From Cystobacter fuscus DSM 2262 (GTDB taxonomy: Bacteria; Myxococcota; Myxococcia; Myxococcales; Myxococcaceae): a DNA stretch of 64,000 nucleotides. The stretch lies in assembly GCF_000335475.2 (NCBI RefSeq), contig NZ_ANAH02000071.1:124001-188000 (forward strand), given 5' to 3'. The notes below the pieces were generated by a model, which was not told where the DNA came from, searched no databases, and saw only the letters and a list, made by a program, of their open reading frames with translations. A program made the translations under genes and the position numbers. This document shows, in pieces, positions 16,126 through 26,600 of the stretch (its first letter is position 1; each line of letters starts with the position of its first letter).

Positions 16126-17831
16126 GAATACTCCATCTGCGAGGGCTGGAGCCGGAGCGCCAGCTCGTTGAAGGCGTTGAGGGTGACGTTCGACGCGAGC
16201 AGCTCGTCGAGGATGCAGCCGAAGAGGAAGGCGTCGCCGGTGCCCATGAAGCTCGTTCCGTCGATCTCCAGGAGGGTGCGGGTTCCCCGCACGGGCACGC
16301 CTTGCAGGAAGCGGGTGCAGGCGCGCACCTCCACCTTGCGCATGGCGTTGATGCGCAGCCGGTTGGCACGGCCCGTCAGGTCATCCGTGAGGGAGTGGAA
16401 GTTGTAGAGCTCCAGCAGGCGGCGCAGCACGTCGGCGTCCGCGAGCGACATCTGGTTGATGGCGAGGTGGGAGAGCAGCCGCCAGTGCAGCTCGGTGCCG
16501 AGCGGAGCCCGGGCGGGGCGGCTGACGGGGGTGATGTTCTTGAAGCGCGCCTGGGTGGGCGAGGTGAACGTGGCGAGGCACACGTCGCCCACCTGCAAGC
16601 GGGTGGGCAGCGAGCGGTTGGTGCACGTCAAGTCGACGGACAGGGTCTCCTCGGAGATCGACGGCACCACGTCCCGGGCCGTTTCAAGGGAGAGGTAGGT
16701 GTCGATGCCGTCATCGATGGGCGAGGCCGCGCGCCGCAGACGGTAGAAGGCGGGCTCGGCACCCTCGCCCGCGCCGTGCGCGAAGTCGAAGAAGGGCCGG
16801 TAGTTGCGCCGCTCGTTGCGGCCCGGCTGCAACCCCGTCACCTGATCCACCGAGTACACCTCGGAGTGCCGCGGCTCCATGTCCGAGGCGCGCAGCAGGT
16901 GCTCGCCATCCAGCGTGTGGTGGCGCAGCGGGTGGGCCGAGGCCGAGAAGAGGTTGAGGGCGGGCGTGCAGTGCAGCCGGAACATGTCCTGGCCGATCCG
17001 TGCCTCCAGCGGGGGCGGACGCGACAGGTGGAAGGCCAGCTCGAAGCGATCCTCCGCCACGGCCGCGACGGTCTCCAACTGGTGCACCTCGAAGAAGAGG
17101 AACTTCTCGGGCAGGGTGAAGTACTCCTGGAGCTGCCGGTAGCCCTCGGACGAGCGGGGCCAGGGCAGCAGCCGGAAGTTCCGATCGAACCCGATGGGCT
17201 TGATGGCCTGCGGCGGCAGCCACACGCTCTGGCCGGAGCCCAGCCGCACCTCCACCCCGCGGCAGTAGCGCAGCAACCACAGCAGGATGAGGGCGCTGGT
17301 GGCGAGCTCCGAGTGGATGAACAGCCGCAAGCCGCCGGGCTTGAAGACCTCCAGGCGGCCCTGCTCGTGCGCCAGGAAGGACAGGCGCAGCACGGGGGCG
17401 GTGCTGGACGACTTGTCGAGCGACGCGTCCTCCAGCGTCAGGGGCAGCAGGTCCACCGGGGACGTGGTCCGGAAGAGACACGAGGTGCCGTCGATGGGGT
17501 TGGCCGCCAGCTCCGCGCCCGCCGGCACGTGGGCACGGCCGCGCAGCGCGCGCATCTGCGGGGTGAACTCGATGATGGTGGAGGCGGGCAGGGGGCGCAG
17601 GTAGTGGGGCAGCAGCAGGTCCGTCAGGACGTGCACCATCTCCGGGATGTCGTCCTCCACCCGCTCGCGGATGCGCGCCGTGAGGAAGGCGAAGCCCTCG
17701 AGCAGCCGCTCGACGTCGGGATCCGCCCCGCGCTCCACCAGCAGGCCCGCGATGGTGGGGTTGGCCAGGCCGAACGCCCGTCCCATCTCCCGGAGGTAGG
17801 TGAGTTCACTCAGGTAGTACTTGCTGAACAT
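16089..17831 (-). CDS. tssF: TssF, T6SS baseplate component
   Basis: 580 residues, beginning with the near-invariant 'MFSKYYLSELTYLREMGRAF' and 'ANPTIAGLLVERGADPDVERLLEGFAFLTARIRERVEDD', then 'LTDLLLPHYLRPLPASTIIEF'. The C-terminal half contains 'SHLAINQMSLADADVLRRLLELYNF' and 'GTSFMGTGDAFLFGCILDELLASNVTLNAFNEL', both characteristic. TssF forms the wing of the baseplate wedge with TssG and contacts the VgrG hub. It lies 17 bp after tssE and overlaps tssG. Confidence 0.97.
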   Translation of the reverse strand: MFSKYYLSELTYLREMGRAFGLANPTIAGLLVERGADPDVERLLEGFAFLTARIRERVEDDIPEMVHVLTDLLLPHYLRPLPASTIIEFTPQMRALRGRAHVPAGAELAANPIDGTSCLFRTTSPVDLLPLTLEDASLDKSSSTAPVLRLSFLAHEQGRLEVFKPGGLRLFIHSELATSALILLWLLRYCRGVEVRLGSGQSVWLPPQAIKPIGFDRNFRLLPWPRSSEGYRQLQEYFTLPEKFLFFEVHQLETVAAVAEDRFELAFHLSRPPPLEARIGQDMFRLHCTPALNLFSASAHPLRHHTLDGEHLLRASDMEPRHSEVYSVDQVTGLQPGRNERRNYRPFFDFAHGAGEGAEPAFYRLRRAASPIDDGIDTYLSLETARDVVPSISEETLSVDLTCTNRSLPTRLQVGDVCLATFTSPTQARFKNITPVSRPARAPLGTELHWRLLSHLAINQMSLADADVLRRLLELYNFHSLTDDLTGRANRLRINAMRKVEVRACTRFLQGVPVRGTRTLLEIDGTSFMGTGDAFLFGCILDELLASNVTLNAFNELALRLQPSQMEYSWLPRNGTQTLL

Positions 17832-17848
17832 GCGCCCGCCTCACGGAT

Positions 17849-18247
17849 TCACCACAACTCGAGCTGGCCGCCGGCACCGACCCTCGTCCGGAAGCGGAGG
17901 ACCTCGCGGCTGCCCTTCAGGGCGAGCTGCGCGGTGATTTCGAACTTCAGCGCCGCGGGCTCGTGCACATCCGGCACGTGCACGACCACGACGTTCTTCA
18001 AACGCGGCTCGTACTCCTGGATGGCCGTCCGGATGGACGTCTGGATCTTCTGGAGGGCCGAGGGGTAGGAGTGGACGACATCGTTGAAGTCCAGGATGCC
18101 GTAGCCGGGGGAAGAGACGGACTCCCCCCGGCGGGTGTTGAGCAGCACCCGCAGGTGCCGGGTGATGGACTCGAGAGGTGTCTCCTTGTGGGAAGACGGA
18201 TGCAGGTGGCCCTTCTCGAGCCGGGACAGGAGCCCGCGGGTAGACAT
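17849..18247 (-). CDS. tssE: TssE, gp25-like T6SS baseplate protein
   Basis: 132 residues. The gp25-like lysozyme-related wedge fold is seen in 'SITRHLRVLLNTRRGES', 'SPGYGILDFNDVVHSYPSAL' and 'IQTSIRTAIQEYEPRLKNVVV', with the typical final beta hairpin. TssE initiates sheath polymerisation from the baseplate. The start ATG 18247 (MSTRGLLSRL) follows a GAGGTT site. hcp lies 27 bp upstream, tssF 17 bp downstream. Confidence 0.95.
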   Translation of the reverse strand: MSTRGLLSRLEKGHLHPSSHKETPLESITRHLRVLLNTRRGESVSSPGYGILDFNDVVHSYPSALQKIQTSIRTAIQEYEPRLKNVVVVHVPDVHEPAALKFEITAQLALKGSREVLRFRTRVGAGGQLELW

Positions 18248-18274
18248 GGGGTGGAACCTCGGGGGAACGCCTGG

Positions 18275-18766
18275 CTAGCGCTGATCCGACCAGGTGTCCT
18301 CGTGCTGCACGCCACCGTTCGTGTACGTCCACGAGATGGTGTGGAACACGAACGACAGCTCCTCGAGGGGCGGCTCGAAGGAGGTGGCGGGGACGATGGT
18401 GCTGGGCACGTACTGCTTGATGTGGTTGATGCGGCCCTGCTTGATGACGACGGTGTAGAACTGCTCCGTCGTGCCGTCACCCGTGGGGTTGGGGCGGAAG
18501 AACTTCATCGTCCCCTCGATGACGGCGTTCTCCACCAGCGCCTTCATGAGCAGGGGCGAGCTCTTGTCGATGCGCTTGCGGATGAGCAGCGGCGAGTACT
18601 GGCGCCGGCCGGACGCGATGCCCGAGCCGCGCTCACGCGCCGTGATGACCTCCTGCTCGTAATAGACGCACTCGATGGAGCCGTCGCGCCCGAGGCTCTT
18701 CTGGGTGCTCTCTCCCTTGATGTCCGCGCCATTGGCCTTCAGAAAGAGGTGTACTGTCTCTGCCAT
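18275..18766 (-). CDS. hcp: Hcp (TssD), T6SS tube protein
   Basis: 163 residues. 'HLFLKANGADIKGEST' and 'IECVYYEQEVITARE' match the Hcp1 fold, as do 'RRQYSPLLIRKRIDKSSPLLMKALVEN' and the C-terminal 'ELSFVFHTISWTYTNGG'. Hcp hexamers stack into the secreted tube and can carry small effectors in the lumen. It is separated from tssC by about 130 bp containing a strong hairpin, whereas most genes here nearly touch, which may allow separate control of its level. Confidence 0.97.
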   Translation of the reverse strand: MAETVHLFLKANGADIKGESTQKSLGRDGSIECVYYEQEVITARERGSGIASGRRQYSPLLIRKRIDKSSPLLMKALVENAVIEGTMKFFRPNPTGDGTTEQFYTVVIKQGRINHIKQYVPSTIVPATSFEPPLEELSFVFHTISWTYTNGGVQHEDTWSDQR

Positions 18767-18807
18767 GTTGGGCTCTCCCGTTCAGTTACGTAGGGGTGGG
18801 TGAAGCG

Positions 18808-18872
18808 CCGGAGCACCGGCTCCGGACATGAGGAAGGCGGGACGGGCCGCTTTTGCGCCGCGGCGGCCCGTC
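18808..18872. terminator. Hairpins between tssC and hcp (attenuator or RNA-processing site)
   Basis: A perfect 10-bp inverted repeat GACGGGCCGC (18841-18850) / GCGGCCCGTC (18863-18872) with a 12-base spacer, and a second 6-bp stem CCGGAG (18808-18813) / CTCCGG (18820-18825), fill the longest gap inside the tss core. No clear U-tract follows in the direction of transcription, so a stabilising or processing structure, or a partial terminator, fits better than a full stop. Confidence 0.45.
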
Positions 18873-18897
18873 TGGGATTGCGGCCCTCGGAGGGGGC

Positions 18898-20394
18898 CTA
18901 TTCCTTGTCGAGCTTGCCGACGAGCGACAGGGTGAAGGACGCACCCATGTACTTGAAGTGCGGACGGACCTGGATGTTGCAGCGGTACCAGCCCGGCTGC
19001 CCGTCCACGTCCTCCACCTTCACCTGGGCCGCGCGCAGCGGCCGGCGCGAGCGCACCACGGGCGCGGGGTCATCCATGTCGGCCACGTACTGGCTCAGCC
19101 AGTGGTTGAGCTCGCGCTCCAGGTCCGAGCGCTCCTTCCAGCTGCCGATCTGCTCACGCTGCAGCACCTTGATGTAGTGCGCCAGGCGGCTCATGATGAA
19201 CATGTAGGGCAGCTGGGTGCTCAGCCGGTAGTTCGTCTCCGCCTGCTTGCCCTCGGGCGTGCCACCGAAGTACTTGGCGCGCTGGACGGAGTTGGCCGAG
19301 AAGAAGGCCGCGTTGTCCGCGGACTTGCGGAACACCAGGCCGATGAAGCCTTCCTCGGACAGCTCGTACTCGCGGCGCTCGGTGAGCAGCACCTCGGTGG
19401 GAATCTTCGTCTGGATTTCCCCCAGCGCCTCGTACTGGTGCAGCGGGAGGTTCTCCACGGCGCCACCGGACTGGGGCCCGATGATGTTCGGGCTCCAGCG
19501 GAACTTGGCGAACGAGTCGGCCACCCGGCTGGCGAGCGCGATGGAGGCATGGCCCCACAGGTAGCGCTCGTGCTCGCCCACCACGTCCTCCTGGAAGTTG
19601 AAGGACTTCACGGGGATCGTCTTCTCCCCATAGGGCAGACGCAGCAGGAAGCGCGGCAGGCACAGGCCCACGTAACGCGAGTCCTCGCTGTCGCGGAACG
19701 AGTGCCAGCGGGCGTACTGGGGACCTCCCAACAGCGAGTTGAGGTCCTTCAGGTTGGGCATGTTGAGGTAGTTCGGCTCCCCGAAGAACTCCGCGCTGGC
19801 GTTGGAGAGGAACGGCGCGTGCGCCATGGAGGCCACCGCCGCGCACTTGCGCAACAGCTCGATGTCCTGGGGGCCCGGCCCGAAGTCGTAGTTGCCGCAC
19901 AAGAGCCCGTAGGGCTTGCCGCCGAACACGCCGTACTCGTTCGAGTAGACGAGCCGGTACAGCCCGCTCTTGACCACCTCCGGCGCGTCCTCGAAGTCCT
20001 TGAGCAGATCCTCCTTGGAGACATTGAGCATCTCCACCCGGATGTTCTCGCGGAAGTCCACCTTGTCGATGAGGAACTTCAGCGAGCGCCACGTGGACTC
20101 CATCGCCTGGAAGTCCTTGTGGTGGATGATCTCGTTGACCTGGGAGCTCAGCCGCCGGTCCACCTCCGCGATCATCGCGTCCACCAGCGCCTTGTCCACG
20201 CGCTCCTCGGTGGAGCGCTGGGGCGACAGCATCTCGGTGATGAAGGCCTGCACACCGCGCATGGCGATGTCATAGCCCTCGTCCTGCGGCTTGAGCCGCG
20301 TCTCGGCCAGGATGGAGTTGAGCAGAGAGGCATTCGTCTGCACCGTCTCCACCGCGAGGCCGCCATTCTTCAGGACATTCGTCTCGGTGCTCAT
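18898..20394 (-). CDS. tssC: TssC, T6SS sheath large subunit
   Basis: 498 residues. The sheath signature runs through 'HHKDFQAMESTWRSLKFLIDKV', 'GVFGGKPYGLLCGNYDFGP', 'SNASAEFFGEP' and, at the C-terminus, 'SRRPLRAAQVKVEDVDGQPGWYRCNIQVRPHFKYMGASFTLSLVGKL'. TssC pairs with TssB to form the contractile sheath and its C-terminal region is what ClpV acts on together with TssB. It begins 21 bp after tssB, the invariant order. Confidence 0.97.
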   Translation of the reverse strand: MSTETNVLKNGGLAVETVQTNASLLNSILAETRLKPQDEGYDIAMRGVQAFITEMLSPQRSTEERVDKALVDAMIAEVDRRLSSQVNEIIHHKDFQAMESTWRSLKFLIDKVDFRENIRVEMLNVSKEDLLKDFEDAPEVVKSGLYRLVYSNEYGVFGGKPYGLLCGNYDFGPGPQDIELLRKCAAVASMAHAPFLSNASAEFFGEPNYLNMPNLKDLNSLLGGPQYARWHSFRDSEDSRYVGLCLPRFLLRLPYGEKTIPVKSFNFQEDVVGEHERYLWGHASIALASRVADSFAKFRWSPNIIGPQSGGAVENLPLHQYEALGEIQTKIPTEVLLTERREYELSEEGFIGLVFRKSADNAAFFSANSVQRAKYFGGTPEGKQAETNYRLSTQLPYMFIMSRLAHYIKVLQREQIGSWKERSDLERELNHWLSQYVADMDDPAPVVRSRRPLRAAQVKVEDVDGQPGWYRCNIQVRPHFKYMGASFTLSLVGKLDKE

Positions 20395-20415
20395 GGGTGT
20401 CTTTCCCTCTGGCGA

Positions 20416-20922
20416 TTACTGCTTCTCGGGGGTGGTTTCGTCCTGGATGCCCAACTCGCGCATCAGCTTCTGCCGGCTGTCCGGATCTCCCAGCAGGGAC
20501 TGGAGCTTGCGGCGGAACGCGGGGAGGTTGCCCAGGGGGCCCTTGAGCGCGTGCAGCGCCGAGCGCAACTCCAACAGCGTCTTGAGCTCCGGCACCTGGT
20601 TGACGACGCTCTCCGGCGAGAAATCCGCCAATGTCTTGAATTCCAGCGTCATCGGCAGCTCGGCGTCCTTGTCATTGGACAGACGGTCCGGCACCGACAG
20701 CGTCACCTTCAACTCCTGCTGCGCCATCACCTCGTTGAAGTTGTCCTTGTCCACGTTGATGGGCGCCCGCTCCTCCAGGGGCCGCGGGTCCGGCCGGTGG
20801 GTGAAGTCCCCCATCGTCAGGATCTTGAGCGGCAGCTCCACCTGCTCCTGGGCATTGCCGGTGGCGGGCTTGTAGACAATGTTGACGCGTTCAGTGGGCG
20901 CGACAGAACTTTCCTTGCTCAT
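20416..20922 (-). CDS. tssB: TssB, T6SS sheath small subunit
   Basis: 168 residues. Diagnostic stretches are 'RVNIVYKPATGNAQEQVELPLKILTMGDFT', 'INVDKDNFNEVMAQQELKVTLSVPDRL', 'FKTLADFSPESVVNQVPEL' and the C-terminal helix 'LPAFRRKLQSLLGDPDSRQKLM'. TssB forms the outer face of the sheath with TssC. Its upstream gap to tssA is about 120 bp, without obvious coding capacity. Confidence 0.97.
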   Translation of the reverse strand: MSKESSVAPTERVNIVYKPATGNAQEQVELPLKILTMGDFTHRPDPRPLEERAPINVDKDNFNEVMAQQELKVTLSVPDRLSNDKDAELPMTLEFKTLADFSPESVVNQVPELKTLLELRSALHALKGPLGNLPAFRRKLQSLLGDPDSRQKLMRELGIQDETTPEKQ

Positions 20923-21043
20923 CGGCAGGGTGCTCCTTTGGGTGAGAGTCGAGGGGAGAAACAGCGCGGCGAACGGAGGGGTACTGGACGAACTGCGCGC
21001 GAGCGAGGATGAGCGAGCGGAGAAGAGTCACGCTGCCAGGAGT

Positions 21044-22663
21044 CTACTGTCCTAAACGGAAAGCAGCGGCCGGGTCAAGCTTTGACAGACGAATAAAGTG
21101 AGGCCAGCACTCGCGAGGAAGAGAAGAGGTGTTTTTTTGCACAGTGCGCGTCACGAGGAGGAGTCCTTCCAGGCACTCCGCGGACAACTGGGGCTCCCAT
21201 TCATCCATCCCCTGGGTGGTGCTCTCGGCGACGAGCGTTTCGTAAAGGGCTTGTGCCATCAGGTGTTGTCCGGAAAGGACACACAACCTCCCAAGTAGGA
21301 GGCGTGCCTTGAAGCGGGCGCGGCCCGTGGTGGCCGTGGTCACCTGTTGTTGCAGCCGCGCGAGGGCCTCGGCAACCCGGTCCGCGGCGAGCAGTTCCCG
21401 GACGTCCGGGGGCAGGGTGTCGGCGCCATCCTCCGGGCGCTCGGTCGTGCGCGGCAGGGGCGCCGAGGGCACGGAGCGCTCCAGCACCTCGGCCTCCACC
21501 CACTTCCGGGTGCGCTCGTCGGCGAGCGGCGTCCCATCCGAGGCGAGCAGGCCCAACACCTCGGGCATCCGCTGCAGCAGCGCGCGCAGCTCCAGGCGCA
21601 CGGCCTCGCGCGCGGGGGCATGCGTGGGCCCCAGGCCCGCCAGCGCGGCGGCGCCGTAGCGCTGGAGATCCAGCGCGAAGCGGTGCTGCCCCAGGTTCGA
21701 CTCCGCTTCCTCCAGCAACTCCGCCCAGCGCGCATGGGTCTCCAGCCGGTCCAGCTTCTCGCGCAGGGACGCGGGGAGCGCGGGCAGCGGTGTCTTGCCC
21801 TCGGGTCCGGGCGCGGGGGGCTGGGTGAAGTGCAACCAGAGGCCCACCCGCAGCAGCCGGTAGGCGAGCGGGTTCGCCGCGTTCGCCTCGCGCAGCAGCC
21901 GGGCGGACTCGGCCAGCGAGGCGCCGAGGCCGCGCAGGGTGTCCAGGACGTTGTCCGGGCTTCCGGGCTGCTCCGCGGGAGGCACGGGCGGCGAGGCAAG
22001 CACCGGGGACGGCGCGGCCGGAACCGGAGGTGCCGCCAGACGTGCCGAGGGCTCGGCCGCGGGCATGGGGGGAGGTGGGGGGCGGGGTGTCGCGGAAGCG
22101 GGGAGGCGATTGCGCAGCCGCTCGACGCCCTCCAGCAGGGGCTTCAGAACGGGCCCCTGATCCTCGAAGCGGACGCGCGTGACCTCCGCCAGCCTCCGCG
22201 TGGCGGTCTCCAGGCCCTCCACCAACTCCCAGTCCTCGCCCGTGACCTGGACCGAGGGCAGGGACTCCGTCATCCGGGCCACGAACCAGCTCACGGCGTT
22301 CACGCGTCCGCGCAGGCGCTGGGCCTCCGGAAACAGCGTGGGCCAGTAGCGGTCGAGCACCTCGGTGAGCACCGTCACGCCCGTCACCGCGCCCCGGAGT
22401 CCCTCGGTGGCGTGGAGCCCATGGGCCAGGTACGAGGTGAGCCAGAGATCCTTGGTGCTCCGCTGGAGCAGCTCGCCCGCGTTGGCCACCACCTTGCTCC
22501 AGCTCACGGGCGTGCCCGTGGGGGACTCCAGCCGGGCCACTTCCTGCGCGACGAGATCGTACGCGGGCTCGTGTTTGGCGGACCGGCCGGCGGGCGCCTC
22601 CTCGGAGATGGGCTCCGTCCAGGTCCGGGCGCGCTCGCGAAGCTCTTCGAGGGAAGGGGGCAT
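21044..22663 (-). CDS. tssA: TssA, T6SS assembly/cap protein
   Basis: 539 residues. The N-terminal ImpA_N domain (about 20-140) contains 'EPAYDLVAQEVARLESPTG' and 'KDLWLTSYLAHGLHATEGLRGAVTGVTVLTEVLDRYWPTLFPEAQRLRGRVNAVSWFV'. A Pro/Ala-rich linker (about 190-240) leads to a helical C-terminal half with 'NPLAYRLLRVGLWLHF' (VasJ-like). TssA directs baseplate docking and tail growth. The gene starts 15 bp after tagF. Confidence 0.92.
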   Translation of the reverse strand: MPPSLEELRERARTWTEPISEEAPAGRSAKHEPAYDLVAQEVARLESPTGTPVSWSKVVANAGELLQRSTKDLWLTSYLAHGLHATEGLRGAVTGVTVLTEVLDRYWPTLFPEAQRLRGRVNAVSWFVARMTESLPSVQVTGEDWELVEGLETATRRLAEVTRVRFEDQGPVLKPLLEGVERLRNRLPASATPRPPPPPMPAAEPSARLAAPPVPAAPSPVLASPPVPPAEQPGSPDNVLDTLRGLGASLAESARLLREANAANPLAYRLLRVGLWLHFTQPPAPGPEGKTPLPALPASLREKLDRLETHARWAELLEEAESNLGQHRFALDLQRYGAAALAGLGPTHAPAREAVRLELRALLQRMPEVLGLLASDGTPLADERTRKWVEAEVLERSVPSAPLPRTTERPEDGADTLPPDVRELLAADRVAEALARLQQQVTTATTGRARFKARLLLGRLCVLSGQHLMAQALYETLVAESTTQGMDEWEPQLSAECLEGLLLVTRTVQKNTSSLPRECWPHFIRLSKLDPAAAFRLGQ

Positions 22664-22678
22664 GAGGGGGCGCGCGGC

Positions 22679-23614
22679 TCAGCACGACAGGGCGTGGAGC
22701 AGTTCCTCGAGGTTCGTGGTGGGCGAGTCGATGCGCTGGCGCTGGGGCTCGGTCAGGGACTGGGCGGCCTGGCCGATGGCGGCCTCGCGGGGAGTCCGCA
22801 GGGGCCACACGCGGCGTCCCCCCTGGCTGGTGCGCGAGAGGTGGAGGAAGAGATCGGGCGTCATGGAGCCCAGGCACAGCAGGAGGCGGGGCTCTGGCGC
22901 GCCGGACCAGACGAAGGCCGGAGGCGCGGACGTCCAGTGCAACAGCCGGGTGGCGAGCTCCAGCCACGCCGAGGGTCCGAGTCCGGGGGCGACGGGACAC
23001 TCGAGGACGACCTGCGCCGTGCCCTGCTGCCGGTGGTGCTCCCCGGCGCAGGCCGTGCGGAAGGTGTGGAAGGCGTAATAGGCGCCACCCGGCGGATCCT
23101 CGGGGCGGCGCAGGGGCTCGAGCAGCTCCGCGCCGCGCCGCCGCGCCAGGGTTCCCCGCCAGAGCCGCTCCGCATCGGAGAAGGCTCCGGACGGGGGGAA
23201 GGGCAGGGCGTCCACCCGCGCGGTGAGCATGGGGAGCGCCATGGACGCGGCGGCGTCCAGGAGCGCGGCCCCCTCCGAGAGGAAGGGGTGGAAGACGAGG
23301 GGCAGCAGGGCGAGCCGGTGGGCCGCCGTGGAGGCGGGCAGCTCGGTGAAGATCGCCAGGGGAAAGGCGCGGCCCACGCCGTCCGTGCTCGGCGCGAAGA
23401 CCCCCAGCAGCACGTTCTTCTCCTTCGGGGCCGTGAACAGGAAGGAGGCCGTCCCGGAGGGCAGCTCGCAGCGGGCGGCGCGGGCCGCCTCGACCCCCTC
23501 CGCCAGCCAGCGCTGGAGCTGGAAGGCGAGGGGGCTGGCGGCGTTGATCCTCAGGAAGTCGGGCTGGCAGGGCGCCTTGCCCACCATACCGGCCCGGACG
23601 GAGAGGGCGCGCAT
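22679..23614 (-). CDS. tagF: TagF, posttranslational regulator of the T6SS
   Basis: 311 residues. The N-terminal ImpM/TagF domain shows 'VGKAPCQPDFLRINAASPLAFQLQRWLAEG', 'FLFTAPKEKNVLLGVFAPSTDGVGRAFPLAIF' and further conserved Leu/Pro segments; the C-terminal half is less typical. TagF represses T6SS firing by binding FHA-domain protein Fha1/TagH in other bacteria. No separate tagH, ppkA or pppA gene is visible in the locus, though the distal FHA-DUF4123 protein carries an FHA domain. The gene ends 15 bp before tssA and starts 1 bp after tssM ends. Confidence 0.9.
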   Translation of the reverse strand: MRALSVRAGMVGKAPCQPDFLRINAASPLAFQLQRWLAEGVEAARAARCELPSGTASFLFTAPKEKNVLLGVFAPSTDGVGRAFPLAIFTELPASTAAHRLALLPLVFHPFLSEGAALLDAAASMALPMLTARVDALPFPPSGAFSDAERLWRGTLARRRGAELLEPLRRPEDPPGGAYYAFHTFRTACAGEHHRQQGTAQVVLECPVAPGLGPSAWLELATRLLHWTSAPPAFVWSGAPEPRLLLCLGSMTPDLFLHLSRTSQGGRRVWPLRTPREAAIGQAAQSLTEPQRQRIDSPTTNLEELLHALSC

Positions 23615-23615
23615 G

Positions 23616-26600
23616 TCAGCGCACCGTGTCGTTGGCGATCAGCGTCTGGCAGCCCTTGCCGCGCAAGGCGATTCCCTGCGGCGGCAGCACCTTGGGATCC
23701 CGGAACAACTGCATCAACTTCATGGAGGTGTTCCCCGCCGCTCCGAAGAACGGGTGGGCCAGCCGCTCCGGGCGGATGTCGACGGAGACTTGGGCGCCGT
23801 TGAACTCCTGGATCTCCCAGGTGGCGGTGAAGAAGCGCCCGTCCGTGCTGGGCTCGATGTTCTTCACCCGCTCCAACAGCCGGAACAATCCCCACTCCCC
23901 CGGCTCCTTGAGTTCCGACATATCGCCCCTGATGTTGACGACCTGCAAGGTAGCGCCCAATTCACCGGCCTGCCCGGGCCAGATCAAACGCTGCCAGATA
24001 TTGTCGGGGCCGTTGCGGTAGAGCACCTCGGTGCCGTCCATGATGAATTTGATGGAGGCGATTTCCGAGGCCGAGGTGTCCGGAGAGGTTCCCGCGCGGA
24101 TGCGGATCTGGAACCGCACGAGTGGCTGCACCTCGTCCCCGGGGAACAGCGCCGTCGACAAGGAATTGAGCCGTTCCAGATAGCGGCACAAATCCTCCTT
24201 GTACATGTCCCTGGAGCCCAGGGCGAGGGAGCACCGCCTGCCATCCAGGATGACATCCTCCTGGAGCTGGCTCTTCACGAAGGTCTTCACCTGGCCATTG
24301 GCGGGGCGGAGGAACTCGGACAGCTCGGACAACGGAGCGTCCTGCTCCGAGTCCTTGGCGAACGGATAGCGGTTGCCCATGACGTTCATGAAGGGAGTCA
24401 CGATCTCCTCGCACCACTGCTCGCTCTTCTTCGCGGACACGTCGCGGAAGACGATGTCGCGCACATCCCGCAGGGGGGGAAGGAGCAGCCTCGTGAAGAG
24501 GGCCTGATTTCCCTCCTGGGCCTTGATGAGCATCTCCACATCCCGGCGGGTGGTCTTGATCTTCTCCAGCAGCAGCCCGGATTCGCCCGGTTTGTCACGG
24601 ACCACCAGGATGGTGTCGAGCACCAGGCGGAGCTGATCCTGGTAGGAGTCGAGCTGGGTCAGCTTCTCTTCCTTGTCGTTCGTGGCGAACTTCTTGTTGA
24701 TGAAGGCGCTCACGCCACTGAAGTGGTCCGCCACGTTCCGCGGCCTGTACTGGGGTGCTTGGGGAACGCCCCCGGGCACCACGTCATCGAAATCCAACAC
24801 GCCCTTGCGTGGATCAGGCATGAGGAAATCCATGACTCTCTCCTTGGTCGTGGGAGTCTTTTCCTCCGCGCCCTTCTCCACCAGGGGCTCGAGCTGGACG
24901 TTGTGCGTCACCGCCTGGAAGAGCCGGCCCAGGGGCGGAGTCGCGCCACGGGTGAGGCTCGTCAGCAGGCGCTCGGTCTGGTCGATGGTCTGGGGCTCCT
25001 CGACGCTGATCGACGACAGGAAGTCGCTCCATTCCTCGATGTACTGCTGGTAGTAGCGCGTGCGCAGCTCGGCCCTCAGGTTGCTCTCTTCCTCCCTCGA
25101 GTCACGATCGAGCACCCAGGCTTGCCGCTCCCGGAAGGACTCGTCCAGCACACGCTTGAGCCGGTCGTCCCAGGCCCGCTTGGTGAAAGCACCTCGCACC
25201 TTCTTTCCAGAGCGCATTTCCGGCACGGCGCCCACCATGTCGCCCAGCGCCAGGTCTGGGAATTCCTGCGCCGCATCGGCGATGAGTTGCTGAAGCTCCA
25301 GCTCCGCCAGCGGAACGCGGTTGAGCGCACGGCGCGCCTTGATGACCACCTCCGCGTCCCGGACGAAGCCCAGCTGCTGGGGATCGCGGGCCATCATCGC
25401 GATGTACATCTTGGCGTGTTGGACGATCTGCTCCTCCACCGACGTGTCCCGATCCTGCCCGCGGATGTTCCGCCAGTGCGTCACGATCTGCCAGACGAGC
25501 CAGGACTGGTGGTCCGCGTCGAGTTCCGGCTCCCGGATGCTGCGCGGCTGGGTGATGAGCAGGTACATCTTCAAGTCATTGAAGCTGCGCCCATAGGTGT
25601 CGGTACTGGGCGCCCACTCGGGACGCTCCTGGAGTTCGGAGAATTTTTGCAGATCCTGCTTGATGCGCGCGTGCTGCTTGCCGAGCAGCAGCCCCTTGAG
25701 CTGGTCGTTGTAGAACGACTGGGCCAGGGGAAAGAGCCGCCCTCCCTGGTACATGCCCATGCGTAGCCAGAACGGCGGCCCCTTCACCTGGTGCTGGTCC
25801 AGCACCTCGAGCTGACGTTGAAGGGGCGTCAGCTCCACGACCCGGCCGATGTCGTCCGTGGCCTCGAGCTTCACCGAGGTGATGGTGTCACGCACGCCCC
25901 GCACCAGCTCGAAGTTCTCCACGTAGGACACGGCGGGAAGCAGCAGCACCAGGGCGGCCGTGGCCAGGAAGGCCAGGGTGAGCGTGTAGCGCTGCTTGCG
26001 CAGCCGCATCTCCTCCATGGAGCTGCGCACCGCGAGCTTCTGATCCTGGAACATCACCTTGTTGAAGACATCCCAGAGGAAGAAGCTGCGCCCCTCCGTC
26101 TGCTCCACCGCGTTGCGTTGGGAACCGAAGACCTCGGCCGCCGCCCCCCGCACCTGCTGCCGCTCCGAGAGGCGCACGTCCTGGGTGCCGCTGGTGAAGT
26201 AGAGCCCGCGCATCACGGGCGTGTCCTGGAAGACGCTCTCCATGAACAGCGGCTGGATGAACTCCACCATGCTCTTGCGCAGGGCATCGAAGCGCTGGGG
26301 GAACTGGTAGATGCGCTCGCGCGTCTCGAGCTGACGCTCCTGCCCGACGCGCCGGATGGAGCGCTGCTCCAGCACGGCCGTCAGCTCATCGAAGCGCTTG
26401 AGCAGCAGCTCCGAGGGCGCTTCCTGCTGGGCGGACAACGGCACGGTGAAACCCCAGATCTGTCCCCGCTCCGAGCGCGGCAGGTCCGAGAACATCTCCA
26501 CGAAGCCGTTGATCAGGTCGCACTTGGTGATCATCACGTAGATGGGCACCACGACCTTGAGCCGGGTCGTCACCTCGTCCACGCGCTCGCGGATGCGCTG

